DNA of 64,000 bases from Nocardioides sp. 503 (GTDB taxonomy: Bacteria; Actinomycetota; Actinomycetes; Propionibacteriales; Nocardioidaceae): positions 1,339,955-1,403,954 of the forward strand of contig NZ_SPUI01000003.1 in NCBI RefSeq assembly GCF_004522095.1, read 5' to 3'. A program made the position numbers and the translations under genes. Shown piece by piece: positions 23,880 to 32,456 of this stretch (the first letter of the stretch is position 1; the number at the start of each line of letters is the position of its first letter). The notes under the pieces are model-generated. The model was not told the origin of the DNA. It did not search any database and was given only the letters and a program-made list of their open reading frames with translations.

Positions 23880-25280
23880 ATGTCCACACCCCGTCGGCGC
23901 CGCGTCAGCGTGGTCGCCGCGCTCTCGACGCTCGTGCTCGGAACCCTCGCCGCCTGCAGCTCCGACGACGGCGGCGACGGCGGCGGCGACGGCGACGCCA
24001 TCACCGTCTGGATCGTCGAGGACCTGCCGGACCGGGTGGCCGCCACCCAGGCCATCGTCGACGACTTCACCACCGCCTCCGGCGTCGACGTCGAGCTGGT
24101 CTCGGTGGCCGAGGACCAGTTCAACCAGGTCCTGACGTCCAGCGCGGCGGCCGGCGACCTCCCCGACGTGATCGGCGGCCTGCCGCTCGGGCAGGTCCGC
24201 ACGCTGTCGGCCAACGAGCTGGTGGACACCGCGGCCGTGGGCGACGTGCTCGACACCCTCGACCCCGGCACGTTCAGCGAGAGCTCCCTGGAGCTGACCT
24301 CCGACGGCGACGACCAGCTGGCCATCCCGAGCGAGTCCTGGGTGCAGCTGCTGGTCTACCGCAAGGACCTCTTCGAGCAGGCCGGCCTGGAGGTGCCCTC
24401 GACGTACGACGACGTGCTGGCCGCCGCCGAGGAGCTCGACTCCGGCGACGTCGCCGGCTTCCTCGGCGCCAACGTCGCGGGCGACGCGTTCACCGCGCAG
24501 ACCTTCGAGGAGATCGGCCTGGGCAACAACTGCCAGATGGTCGACGACGAGGGCGAGGTGACCTTCGACAGCGACGAGTGCGTCGAGGCGCTCGACTTCT
24601 ACGGGACGCTGCAGCAGGACTACTCGATCGAGGGAGCCCAGGACGTCGACACCACCCGCGCGGCCTACTTCGCCGGGCAGGGCGCGATGCTGATCTGGTC
24701 GAGCTTCATCCTCGACGAGATGGCGGGCCTGCGCAACGACGCCCTGCCGAGCTGCCCCGAGTGCAAGGGCGACCCGGGCTTCCTCGCCGAGAACAGCGGT
24801 GTCGTGACGTCGATCCAGGGTCCCTCGGGCGAGGAGCCTGCGACGTTCGGCGAGATCACGTCGTGGACGATCACCGCCGACTCCGCGACCGACTCCTCGA
24901 AGAAGTTCGTCGAGTACCTCCTCAGCGACGGCTACGAGCCGTGGATAGCGATCGCCCCCGAGGGCAAGATCCCGGTCCGCACCGGCGACACCCCCGGCGG
25001 CACGGAGTACTCCGAGGCCTGGGCCAAGATGGACGTCGGCGTGGACACCAAGGCGCCGCTGTCGAAGTTCTACGGCCCCGACGTCATCGAGGCCCTCACC
25101 GGTGGGGCGGACACCCTGGCGCGCTGGGCGATCCCGCAGGGCCAGGGCGACCTGCTCGGCGCGATCCAGGGCGAGCAGCCCGTAGCCAACGCCGTCAACC
25201 AGGTGGCCGGCGGCACCGATCCCGAGGAGGCGGCCAAGGCCGCCGACGAGGCGATCACCTCGGTCCAGGACTCCCAGTGA
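23880..25280 (+). CDS. Sugar ABC transporter substrate-binding lipoprotein
   Basis: Family 1 extracellular solute-binding protein of 466 residues, anchored outside the membrane. Lipobox LAAC places the lipidated Cys near residue 31, followed by a flexible Asp/Gly linker (SSDDGGDGGGDGD). The body has the usual two-lobe pattern (VTFDSDECVEALDFYGTLQQ, YEPWIAIAPEGKIPV). CGGAGG precedes the ATG. It is the first gene of an operon with two permeases and glycoside enzymes, so it probably binds a small glycoside rather than a free hexose (inference). It is comparable in position to YcjN of E. coli. Confidence 0.94.
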   Translation: MSTPRRRRVSVVAALSTLVLGTLAACSSDDGGDGGGDGDAITVWIVEDLPDRVAATQAIVDDFTTASGVDVELVSVAEDQFNQVLTSSAAAGDLPDVIGGLPLGQVRTLSANELVDTAAVGDVLDTLDPGTFSESSLELTSDGDDQLAIPSESWVQLLVYRKDLFEQAGLEVPSTYDDVLAAAEELDSGDVAGFLGANVAGDAFTAQTFEEIGLGNNCQMVDDEGEVTFDSDECVEALDFYGTLQQDYSIEGAQDVDTTRAAYFAGQGAMLIWSSFILDEMAGLRNDALPSCPECKGDPGFLAENSGVVTSIQGPSGEEPATFGEITSWTITADSATDSSKKFVEYLLSDGYEPWIAIAPEGKIPVRTGDTPGGTEYSEAWAKMDVGVDTKAPLSKFYGPDVIEALTGGADTLARWAIPQGQGDLLGAIQGEQPVANAVNQVAGGTDPEEAAKAADEAITSVQDSQ

Positions 25281-25319
25281 GGGACGACCAGTGACCGATT
25301 CGCCCGCTCGGGAGCACCG

Positions 25320-26336
25320 ATGACCACAGGCGGACCGGCCGGACAGGCGGCCACGGCCCTGGAGGCGCCTCCCCCGGCGCCCCAGGGCCGGCGGCCCCGC
25401 CGCGCGCGGGGCAGCCGAGCGAGCGACGACCGGCGCGCGGGCTACCTGCTCATCTCGCCGACCGTCGTCATCGTCTTCGCGATGGTCGTGCTGCCGATCC
25501 TCTGGACGTTCTCCCTGGCCTTCCAGCAGGTGCGGCTCCTCAACCTGCGCACGACCGGGATCATCGGCGACTACAGCCTGGAGAACTTCACCAACGTCCT
25601 GACCTCCCCGGGCTTCGTCGACGCGCTGACCACCACGCTCGTCTACTCCGTGGCCGGTACGGCGTGCGCCATCGGCCTCGGCCTGGTGGCGGCGCTCGCG
25701 CTGCGCGCGCCGTTCCGCGGGCGGGGGCTGGTGCGCGCCTGCATGCTGCTGCCCTACGTCGCCCCCGTGGTGGCCGCGACCTTCGTCTGGTCGACGATGC
25801 TCAACCCGCAGTTCGGCATCGTCAACCACTACGGCGCGAGCCTGCTCGGCTGGGACGACCCGATCGCGTTCCTCAGCTCCTCGGACCCGATCTCGCCGTT
25901 CGGCATCGACCTGCACGTCAGCATGTCGCTGTTCACGGTCGTGCTCTTCGAGGGCTGGCGTTCGTTCCCGTTCGCGTTCCTCTTCATCACCGCACGGATG
26001 CAGGCGATCCCCGAGTCGCTGGAGGAGGCCGCGACCGTCGACGGCGCCACGCCCACCCAGCGCTTCTTCCACATCGTGCTGCCCCAGCTGCTGCCCACGA
26101 TCGCGGTGCTGACGGTGCTTCGATTCATCTGGACCTTCAACAACTTCGACGACATCTACCTGCTCACCGGCGGCGCGTCCGGCACGCAGGTCGTCGCGGT
26201 GCGGGTCTTCGACTACCTCATCAACCGCGGCGACATCGGCGCCGCGGCCGCCCAGGCCCTCGTGCTTGCGGCGATCCTGGCCGTGCTGGTGGGCATCTAC
26301 CTCAAGTTCTTCGGCCGGTCGGAGGACGTGGCATGA
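25320..26336 (+). CDS. Sugar ABC transporter permease (MalF/YcjO type)
   Basis: Inner-membrane permease of 338 residues with an Arg/Pro-rich cytosolic N-terminus (about 1-40) and six predicted membrane segments. The EAA loop that docks to the ATPase is EEAATVDGATPTQRFFHIVLP near residue 235. GGGAG precedes the ATG at 25320; an in-frame GTG at 25290 is less likely. It overlaps the next permease gene by ATGA. Confidence 0.94.
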   Translation: MTTGGPAGQAATALEAPPPAPQGRRPRRARGSRASDDRRAGYLLISPTVVIVFAMVVLPILWTFSLAFQQVRLLNLRTTGIIGDYSLENFTNVLTSPGFVDALTTTLVYSVAGTACAIGLGLVAALALRAPFRGRGLVRACMLLPYVAPVVAATFVWSTMLNPQFGIVNHYGASLLGWDDPIAFLSSSDPISPFGIDLHVSMSLFTVVLFEGWRSFPFAFLFITARMQAIPESLEEAATVDGATPTQRFFHIVLPQLLPTIAVLTVLRFIWTFNNFDDIYLLTGGASGTQVVAVRVFDYLINRGDIGAAAAQALVLAAILAVLVGIYLKFFGRSEDVA

Positions 26337-27208
26337 GCTCCTTCAACCGCGACGCCGTCGAGCGGCGCATCTTCGGCGCCCTGCGGCCGCTGACGATCGT
26401 CGTGCTGCTGCTGATCTGCCTGTTCCCCTTCTACTACATGCTGCTGCTGTCCTTCCGACCGCTCGACGCGGTCATCCAGGACCCCGGCGCCCTGTGGCCG
26501 AAGGGCGGCGAGATCGACCTCGGCACCTACCGCGACGTGCTGGCCTCCCCCGAGGACGGCGGGCAGGGCTTCCTGGTCTTCATCCGCAACAGCTTCATCG
26601 TGGCGATCGGCACCGTCGTGCTGACGTTGCTGGTCGCGATCCCCGGCGCCTACGCCGTCAGCCGGCTGGAGTTCTTCGGCCGCCGGCAGATCAGCGCCGT
26701 CTTCCTGGGCGTCTACTTCTTCCCGGCGATCCTGCTGGCGATCCCGCTGTTCGTGTTCTTCACGCGCATCGGCCAGCGGGGCACGCTGCTGGGGCTGCTG
26801 GTGGTCTACGTCGCGCAGGTGGCGGCGGTGTCGATCTACATGCTGCGCAACTACTTCGACACGATCCCGGCCGCCATCGAGGAGGCGGCCGCGATCGACG
26901 GGTGCACAAGGCTGCAGGCGATGCGCCACGTCAGCCTGCCGCTGGCGATGCCGGCGATCATGTCCAACGCGCTGTTCATCTTCATGATCGCGTGGAACGA
27001 GTTCCTCTTCGCGCTGCTCTTCCTCGTGGAGAAGCGCGAGAACTGGACGGTCTCGCTCGGCCTCTCCCAGCTCGCCGGCAGCATCGAGGTCCCCACCACG
27101 GTCCTCATGGCCGGCTCGGTGATCCTCACCGTGCCGATCATCGCGCTGTTCTTCCTCAGCGAGCGGTGGCTGGCCGGCGGCCTGACCGCCGGCGCCGAGA
27201 AGGGCTGA
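26333..27208 (+). CDS. Sugar ABC transporter permease (MalG/YcjP type)
   Basis: Second membrane subunit, 291 residues, six predicted segments. The EAA loop is EEAAAIDGCTRLQAMRHVSLP near residue 185. The start overlaps the previous stop codon (ATGA), showing translational coupling. No ATPase is encoded in the operon; the UgpC-type ATPase on the opposite strand at 33.6-34.7 kb is the obvious partner. Confidence 0.95.
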   Translation: MSSFNRDAVERRIFGALRPLTIVVLLLICLFPFYYMLLLSFRPLDAVIQDPGALWPKGGEIDLGTYRDVLASPEDGGQGFLVFIRNSFIVAIGTVVLTLLVAIPGAYAVSRLEFFGRRQISAVFLGVYFFPAILLAIPLFVFFTRIGQRGTLLGLLVVYVAQVAAVSIYMLRNYFDTIPAAIEEAAAIDGCTRLQAMRHVSLPLAMPAIMSNALFIFMIAWNEFLFALLFLVEKRENWTVSLGLSQLAGSIEVPTTVLMAGSVILTVPIIALFFLSERWLAGGLTAGAEKG

Positions 27209-27272
27209 GCGGCCCACCGCCCGACCCCGCGCTGTCCCTCCCTCGTCCCCTCGCCCCACCCAGGAGCTGTCC

Positions 27273-28325
27273 GTGCCCGACGTCGTGTCCTTCACCGCAC
27301 CCTTCGAGGTGGCGCTGGTGCCCACCGAGGCCCAGCCGCTGGCGCCGGGCACGGTGCGGGTCCGCACGTGGTACTCCGGCATCTCGGCCGGCACCGAGCT
27401 GACGGCGTACCGCGGGTCCAACCCCTACCTCACCGGCACCTGGGACGCCGAGCGGCGGCTCTTCGTCGAGGGCGCGCCGACGTTCGGCTACCCGGTCGAG
27501 GGCTGGGGCTACTCCGAGGTCGGCGAGGTCGTGGAGGTGGCCGACGGCGTGGAGGCGCCCGCGCCCGGCGACGTCGTGCACGGCATCTGGGGCCACCGCA
27601 GCGAGGCGGTCGTCCCGGCCGCGGCCGTGCGTGACCGGGTCTGGACCGGCGAGGACGCGCTGGCCGGGATCTTCGCCCGCGTCGGCTCGATCGCCCTCAA
27701 CGCCGTGCTGGCCGCCGAGGCCCGGCTCGGCGACCGGGTGGCGGTCTACGGCCAGGGCGTCATCGGCCTGCTCGCCACGCGGCTGGCGGTGCTGAGCGGC
27801 GCCGAGGTCGTGGCCGTCGACGGGGTGCCCGACCGGCTGGAGACGGCCCGCCGCATGGGCGCGAGCCACACACTGGCGCCCGACGCCCCCGGCGGGGCGG
27901 GCGCGCACGTGCGGGAGTGGTCCGGCGGCGGCGTCGACTCGGCCATCGAGCTCAGCGGCAACGACCGGGCTCTGCACGAGGCCGTGCGCTCGGTGGTCGT
28001 CGACGGCACGGTGGTGGCGTCGGGCTTCTACCAGGGCGGCGCGGCGCACCTGCGGCTCGGCGAGGAGTTCCACCACAACCGGGTGCGGATCGTCGCCAGC
28101 CAGATCTCCGGTACGCCGCTCGCGCTCGGGCCGCGGTGGGACCAGCCGCGGCTGGTCCGCACGTTCATGGAGCAGGTGAGCCGGGGTCGGGTCGACGTCC
28201 GCTCGCTGGTCACCGACGTGCTGCCGGCCGCCGAGGTGGCCTCGGTCTTCGAGCGGCTCGACCGCGGCGACCCGGACGTGCTGCAGGCGGTGCTCCGCTT
28301 CCCGGCCGCGCCGGAGGAGCAGTGA
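27273..28325 (+). CDS. YcjQ-like medium-chain dehydrogenase
   Basis: MDR oxidoreductase of 350 residues. The N-terminal GroES-like domain has SGISAGTE in place of the cysteine-containing catalytic zinc motif of alcohol dehydrogenases. The Rossmann domain begins near residue 150 (VAVYGQGVIGLLATRLAVL). The GTE plus GTW/GEW layout resembles E. coli YcjQ, which reduces 3-keto sugars in the ycjQRS guloside-glucoside pathway. GTG start after CAGGAG. It lies between the transporter genes and a YcjS-like dehydrogenase whose start overlaps its stop, so the two probably act in sequence on the same sugar. Substrate inferred only. Confidence 0.82.
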   Translation: MPDVVSFTAPFEVALVPTEAQPLAPGTVRVRTWYSGISAGTELTAYRGSNPYLTGTWDAERRLFVEGAPTFGYPVEGWGYSEVGEVVEVADGVEAPAPGDVVHGIWGHRSEAVVPAAAVRDRVWTGEDALAGIFARVGSIALNAVLAAEARLGDRVAVYGQGVIGLLATRLAVLSGAEVVAVDGVPDRLETARRMGASHTLAPDAPGGAGAHVREWSGGGVDSAIELSGNDRALHEAVRSVVVDGTVVASGFYQGGAAHLRLGEEFHHNRVRIVASQISGTPLALGPRWDQPRLVRTFMEQVSRGRVDVRSLVTDVLPAAEVASVFERLDRGDPDVLQAVLRFPAAPEEQ

Positions 28326-29401
28326 GCGACCTCGACCTCGCGCGGTTCGACACCGGCCCGCGCTTCCCCGAGGACCGCGGCGGGGTCGCGATCCTGGGCG
28401 CCGGCACGATCGCGCAGTCCGCGCACCTGCCGGCCTACGCCCAGCACGGCGTCGGCGTGACCGGCGTCTGGAGCCGGACGCCCGCCACCACCGCGACGGT
28501 GCGCGAGCGGTTCCCCTTCGTCGGGCGGGTCTACGCCAGCGCCGAGGAGCTCCTGGCCGACCCCGAGGTGCGCTTCGTCGACCTCGCGACCGGGCCGGAG
28601 GGCCGGCTGGACTGGCTCGAGGCGGCCGTCGAGGCCGGCAAGCACGTGCTCGCCCAGAAGCCGCTCACGCTCTCGCGCGACGACCTCGACCGGCTGCCGG
28701 CGCTGTTGGCACGCGCCGAGCGCGCCGGCGTGCGCATCGCCGTCAACCACAACGGGCGCTGGGCCCCGCCCTGGCGCGCGGCGACCCTGCTGCTGCGCGC
28801 CGGGGCGATCGGCGACGTCGTCGGCGTCACCCACGTGCACGACAAGGCCCTGCCGCCGCTGGCCGGCACGCCGTTCGACGACGTGCCGCACATGCTGCTG
28901 ACCGACTACCTCCTGCACTGGGTGGACATCACGCGCACCTGGCTGCTCGACGGCGGCGCCGGCCCGGTCACCTCGGTGCAGGCCGTCGACTCCCGGGTGC
29001 CCGGCCAGCCCCCCGAGGCCCGCAACCCCTGGTCGGCGACGGTGTCCCTCGCCACGGCCTCCGGCGCGACCGCCAGTGTGCGGATCGTCGGCAGCGTCGT
29101 CTCGTCCGAGCCCGGCTGCCCGTTCTGGGTGCACGGCACCACCGGCACCCTGCGCGGCAGCGTGCTCCTCGACTCCGACCGGCTCGAGCTCGACGACGGT
29201 CGGCACCGGACCGCCGTACCGCTGACCGGGGCGTGGTTCGTGGACGGCTTCGCCGCCGCGATGGGCGAGCTGATGTGCGCGGTCGCGGAGGACCGGCAGC
29301 CGGAGAGCTCCGCGGCCGACGCCGCCGAGTCCGTGCGCCTCGTGCTCGCGGCCGCCGAGTCCGCGGAGCGGGGCGGGACCCCGGTCGAGGTGTCGGCGTG
29401 A
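28322..29401 (+). CDS. Gfo/Idh/MocA-family oxidoreductase (YcjS-like)
   Basis: NAD(P)-dependent sugar dehydrogenase of 359 residues. Rossmann motif GAGTIA at 26-31. The catalytic EKP motif of the family appears as QKP (112-114, lysine kept). NHNGRW follows in the C-terminal sheet domain, with LLHWVD later. The GTG start overlaps the previous stop (GTGA). E. coli YcjS oxidises C3 of D-glucosides; the same role here is inferred from synteny with the YcjQ-like gene. No YcjR-type epimerase lies between them. Confidence 0.87.
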   Translation: MSDLDLARFDTGPRFPEDRGGVAILGAGTIAQSAHLPAYAQHGVGVTGVWSRTPATTATVRERFPFVGRVYASAEELLADPEVRFVDLATGPEGRLDWLEAAVEAGKHVLAQKPLTLSRDDLDRLPALLARAERAGVRIAVNHNGRWAPPWRAATLLLRAGAIGDVVGVTHVHDKALPPLAGTPFDDVPHMLLTDYLLHWVDITRTWLLDGGAGPVTSVQAVDSRVPGQPPEARNPWSATVSLATASGATASVRIVGSVVSSEPGCPFWVHGTTGTLRGSVLLDSDRLELDDGRHRTAVPLTGAWFVDGFAAAMGELMCAVAEDRQPESSAADAAESVRLVLAAAESAERGGTPVEVSA

Positions 29402-30756
29402 GCGCACCCGAGCCCGGCCACGTCGTCGACGAGGTCTCCGTGGACCCCGTCGCCGGCCGCGTCTACGCCGAGGGCTGGCAGAGCTGGAGCCCCGCGACCT
29501 GGTACGCGGTCGGCGGCACCGGCCGCGCGCCCGCCGAGGAGTGGGAGCACCAGATGCGCTTCCGGCCCGGCACCTCCGTCGCCCGCCACGGCCTCCAGGG
29601 GGAGGGGCTGCTCGTCGTCGACCCCGGCACCGGCGCGCCCGCGCGCTGCTACGGCTCGACCGACCCGACCGTCGTGCCCACCGTGCGCGCGCACCTGGAG
29701 GGCGACTCCGTCGTCGTCCGGTCCACCGGCGCCGTCGCCACCACCGAGCACGCGGGCGGCGGCGAGGCCGCGCTGGCGGCGTACGGCGACACGCTCGCGG
29801 CCGGCGTCGAGCGCCGTCCGCTGCCGCCGCCGCGCGTGTGGTGCTCGTGGTACCGGTTCTTCGAGGAGGTCACCGCCGACGACGTGCTGGAGGCGGTGCG
29901 CGACCTCGACGCCTACGACCTGCCCGTCGACGTCGTCCAGGTCGACGACGGCTGGAGCCCGGGTCTGGGCGAGGGGCTCGTCGTCGCCGACCGCTTCGGC
30001 TCGCTGCCCGCGGTCGTCGACGCGATCCGCAGCTCCGGGCGCCGCGCCGGGATCTGGCTGGCGCCTTTCACCGTGGGCGCCGGGACCACGCTGGCTCGCG
30101 AGCACCCCGACTGGCTCGTCGGGGAGGCCGGGCGCAACTGGGGCCAGCCCCTGCGCGGCCTCGACCTCACCCACCCCGGCGTCCGCGACCTGCTCGCCCA
30201 GTCGCTGCGCGGCCTGGTCGACCTGGGCGTGGACTACCTCAAGCTCGACTTCCTCTACGCCGGCGCCGTGCCCGGTCCGCGCCACTCCGGCGTCGACGGC
30301 GTCGCCGCCTACCGCTCCGGGCTCGAGCTCGTGCGCGAGGTGGTCGGGCCGGACGTGCAGCTGGTCGGCTGCGGGGCCCCGCTGCTGCCGAGCGTGGGGC
30401 TGGTCGACGCGATGCGGGTCTCGCCGGACACCTTCCACGAGGGTGGCGAGGACGGCTCGACCGGCCTGCGAGGGCTGATGCCGCTGGCCGCCCGCGCCTG
30501 GCAGCAGGGCCGGCTCTGGGTCAACGACCCCGACTGCGTCGTCGCCCGTCCGTCGTACTCCCAGCGCGAGACGTGGGCCGACGCCGCGCGCACCTACGGC
30601 GGCCTGCCGTCGTTCTCCGACCGCGTCGGCGAGCTCGACGAATGGGGCCTGGAGACGGTGCGCGGCCTGCTCGCGGGCGGCGGCACGGCTGAGCCGTTCG
30701 CGCCCGACGTGCTGAGCTCCGGCGCGGCGCTGGCCCGCTCCGAGGGGGAGCGGTGA
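29398..30756 (+). CDS. GH36-like alpha-galactosidase
   Basis: Cytosolic clan GH-D glycosidase of 452 residues with no signal peptide. A short N-terminal beta region contains EGWQSWSP (25-32). The TIM barrel has WCSWY (148-152), DDGW (183-186), the nucleophile Asp284 in LKLDF and the acid/base Asp344 in RVSPD. It is shorter than usual bacterial GH36 enzymes (about 700 residues), lacking most of the large N-terminal beta-supersandwich. The start overlaps the previous gene (GTGA). An intracellular alpha-galactosidase next to a GH13_18 phosphorylase suggests a galactose-containing or epimerised glycoside is also processed. Confidence 0.85.
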   Translation: MSAPEPGHVVDEVSVDPVAGRVYAEGWQSWSPATWYAVGGTGRAPAEEWEHQMRFRPGTSVARHGLQGEGLLVVDPGTGAPARCYGSTDPTVVPTVRAHLEGDSVVVRSTGAVATTEHAGGGEAALAAYGDTLAAGVERRPLPPPRVWCSWYRFFEEVTADDVLEAVRDLDAYDLPVDVVQVDDGWSPGLGEGLVVADRFGSLPAVVDAIRSSGRRAGIWLAPFTVGAGTTLAREHPDWLVGEAGRNWGQPLRGLDLTHPGVRDLLAQSLRGLVDLGVDYLKLDFLYAGAVPGPRHSGVDGVAAYRSGLELVREVVGPDVQLVGCGAPLLPSVGLVDAMRVSPDTFHEGGEDGSTGLRGLMPLAARAWQQGRLWVNDPDCVVARPSYSQRETWADAARTYGGLPSFSDRVGELDEWGLETVRGLLAGGGTAEPFAPDVLSSGAALARSEGER

Positions 30757-32456
30757 GCGCCGGCCCGCTGGACGCCCGCGACCTCGCCGCCCGGATCGCA
30801 CCCCACCTGGCGCTGCTCTACCCTGACGAGCACGCGGAGGTCTCCGCCCGGCTGGTCGGCCTGGCGGAGCGGTACGCCGCCCGGCTGGCCGGGCGCGCGG
30901 TCGACCCACCGACCCACCGGACGGCGTGCCTGATCACCTACGGCGACGGCATCCGGCGCCGCGGCGAGGCGCCGCTGCACACGCTGGCGGTCTTCCTGCG
31001 CGAGCAGGTGGGCGACGTGCTCAGCGACCTGCACCTGCTGCCGATGTTCCCCTGGACCTCCGACGACGGCTTCGCGGTCGTCGACCACCGCGCGGTCAAC
31101 CCGGCCCTGGGCACGTGGGACGACGTGGCCGAGCTGGCCGCCGACCGGGCGGTGATGTTCGACTTCGTCGCCAACCACACCTCGAGCCACAGCCCGTGGT
31201 TCCTGGGCTGGCTGGCCGGCGACCCGGCGTACGACGGCTTCTACGTCGAGCGCGACCCCGGCTTCGACGCCTCGCGCGTCGTGCGGCCGCGCACGTCGCC
31301 GCTCTTCCACGCCTACCTGCGGCCCGACGGCACGCAGCGCTGGGCGTGGACGACGTTCGGTGACGACCAGGTCGACGTCGACGTGCGACACCCGCGCACC
31401 TTCGAGGAGCTCACCGACGTGCTGCTGGGCTACCTCGACCGGGGCGCGTCGGCCGTGCGGCTCGACGCGATCGGCTTCCTGTGGAAGGAGTCCGGCACCA
31501 CCTGCCTGCACCTGCCGCAGACGCACGCGGCGATCAAGGTCTGGCGGGCGCTGGTCGAGCACGTCGCCCCGGGCGCCCGGCTGCTGACCGAGACCAACGT
31601 GCCGCACGCCGAGAACATCTCCTACTTCGGCGACGGCCACGACGAGGCCCACCTCGTCTACCAGTTCGCGCTGCCGCCGCTGGTGCTGCACTCCTTCGTC
31701 GCCGGCTCCACCGCGCGGCTCAGCGCGTGGGCCGACGGGGTGGGTCCGGTCAGCGACACCGCCACCTGGTTCAACTTCCTGGCCAGCCACGACGGCATCG
31801 GCATGCGCGCCACCGAGGGCATCCTCGACGACGCCGAGCGCGAGGCGCTGGTCGAGCGCACGCGCTCCCACGGCGGCGAGATCTCCTGGGCCGGCCGGCC
31901 CGACGGCACCCGTGCGGTCTACGAGCTCAACCTCAGCTACCTCGACGCGCTGTGCACCGTCGAGGAGGCCCACGACCCGGCGGTGCTCGCGGCGAAGGCC
32001 CTGGCCGCGCATAGCATCCTGTTCGTGTTCCTCGGCGTCCCGGCGGTCTACCACCACTCGCTGGTGGGCTCGCCGCCCGACCTCGAGGGCATGGTCGAGA
32101 GCCGCATCAACCGCCGCATCAACCGCGCCGTCCTGGACGCCGACCGGCTCACCGCCGAGCTGCACGACGACCCGCGCCGCCGGGCCGTTTTCGAGGGCAT
32201 GCGGCACCTGCTCGACGTACGCCGCCGGCACGAGGCGTTCTCGCCGTTCGGCACCCAGCGGGTCGAGCGCCTCGACGACCGGGTCTTCGCCGTGCGCCGC
32301 GGCGAGGGCACCGGCGACGAGCTCCTGTGCGTCACCAACGTGTCGGCCGAGGCGGTGACGCTGCCCGTGCGCGGGCTCGACGTCCTCACCGGCGAGCGCG
32401 CCGACCCGCTGGTGCTCCGGCCGTGGGGCTACGCCTGGCTCAGGCCGGAGGCGTGA
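30753..32456 (+). CDS. GH13_18 glycoside phosphorylase, candidate glucosylglycerate phosphorylase
   Basis: Cytosolic 567-residue GH13 enzyme of the sucrose-phosphorylase subfamily. The barrel has LPMFPWTSDDGF (96-107), DFVANH (137-142), nucleophile Asp238 (AVRLDAIG), acid/base Glu280 (LLTETNVPH) and the transition-state stabiliser Asp347 (ASHDGIG). Subfamily members use phosphate to release alpha-glucose-1-phosphate from sucrose, glucosylglycerol or glucosylglycerate. The SDDGF/ENISYFG pattern resembles the YcjM-like branch more than sucrose phosphorylase. The next gene, overlapping by GTGA, is a glycerate kinase, which favours glucosylglycerate as substrate (inference). Sucrose-6-phosphate or another glucoside remains possible. 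Confidence 0.88.
   Translation: MSAGPLDARDLAARIAPHLALLYPDEHAEVSARLVGLAERYAARLAGRAVDPPTHRTACLITYGDGIRRRGEAPLHTLAVFLREQVGDVLSDLHLLPMFPWTSDDGFAVVDHRAVNPALGTWDDVAELAADRAVMFDFVANHTSSHSPWFLGWLAGDPAYDGFYVERDPGFDASRVVRPRTSPLFHAYLRPDGTQRWAWTTFGDDQVDVDVRHPRTFEELTDVLLGYLDRGASAVRLDAIGFLWKESGTTCLHLPQTHAAIKVWRALVEHVAPGARLLTETNVPHAENISYFGDGHDEAHLVYQFALPPLVLHSFVAGSTARLSAWADGVGPVSDTATWFNFLASHDGIGMRATEGILDDAEREALVERTRSHGGEISWAGRPDGTRAVYELNLSYLDALCTVEEAHDPAVLAAKALAAHSILFVFLGVPAVYHHSLVGSPPDLEGMVESRINRRINRAVLDADRLTAELHDDPRRRAVFEGMRHLLDVRRRHEAFSPFGTQRVERLDDRVFAVRRGEGTGDELLCVTNVSAEAVTLPVRGLDVLTGERADPLVLRPWGYAWLRPEA

Noticed and set aside
30753..32456. Firm call as sucrose phosphorylase
   Set aside because: The GH13_18 subfamily is clear, but glycerate kinase and YcjQ/YcjS-like neighbours favour another acceptor, and specificity cannot be read by eye.
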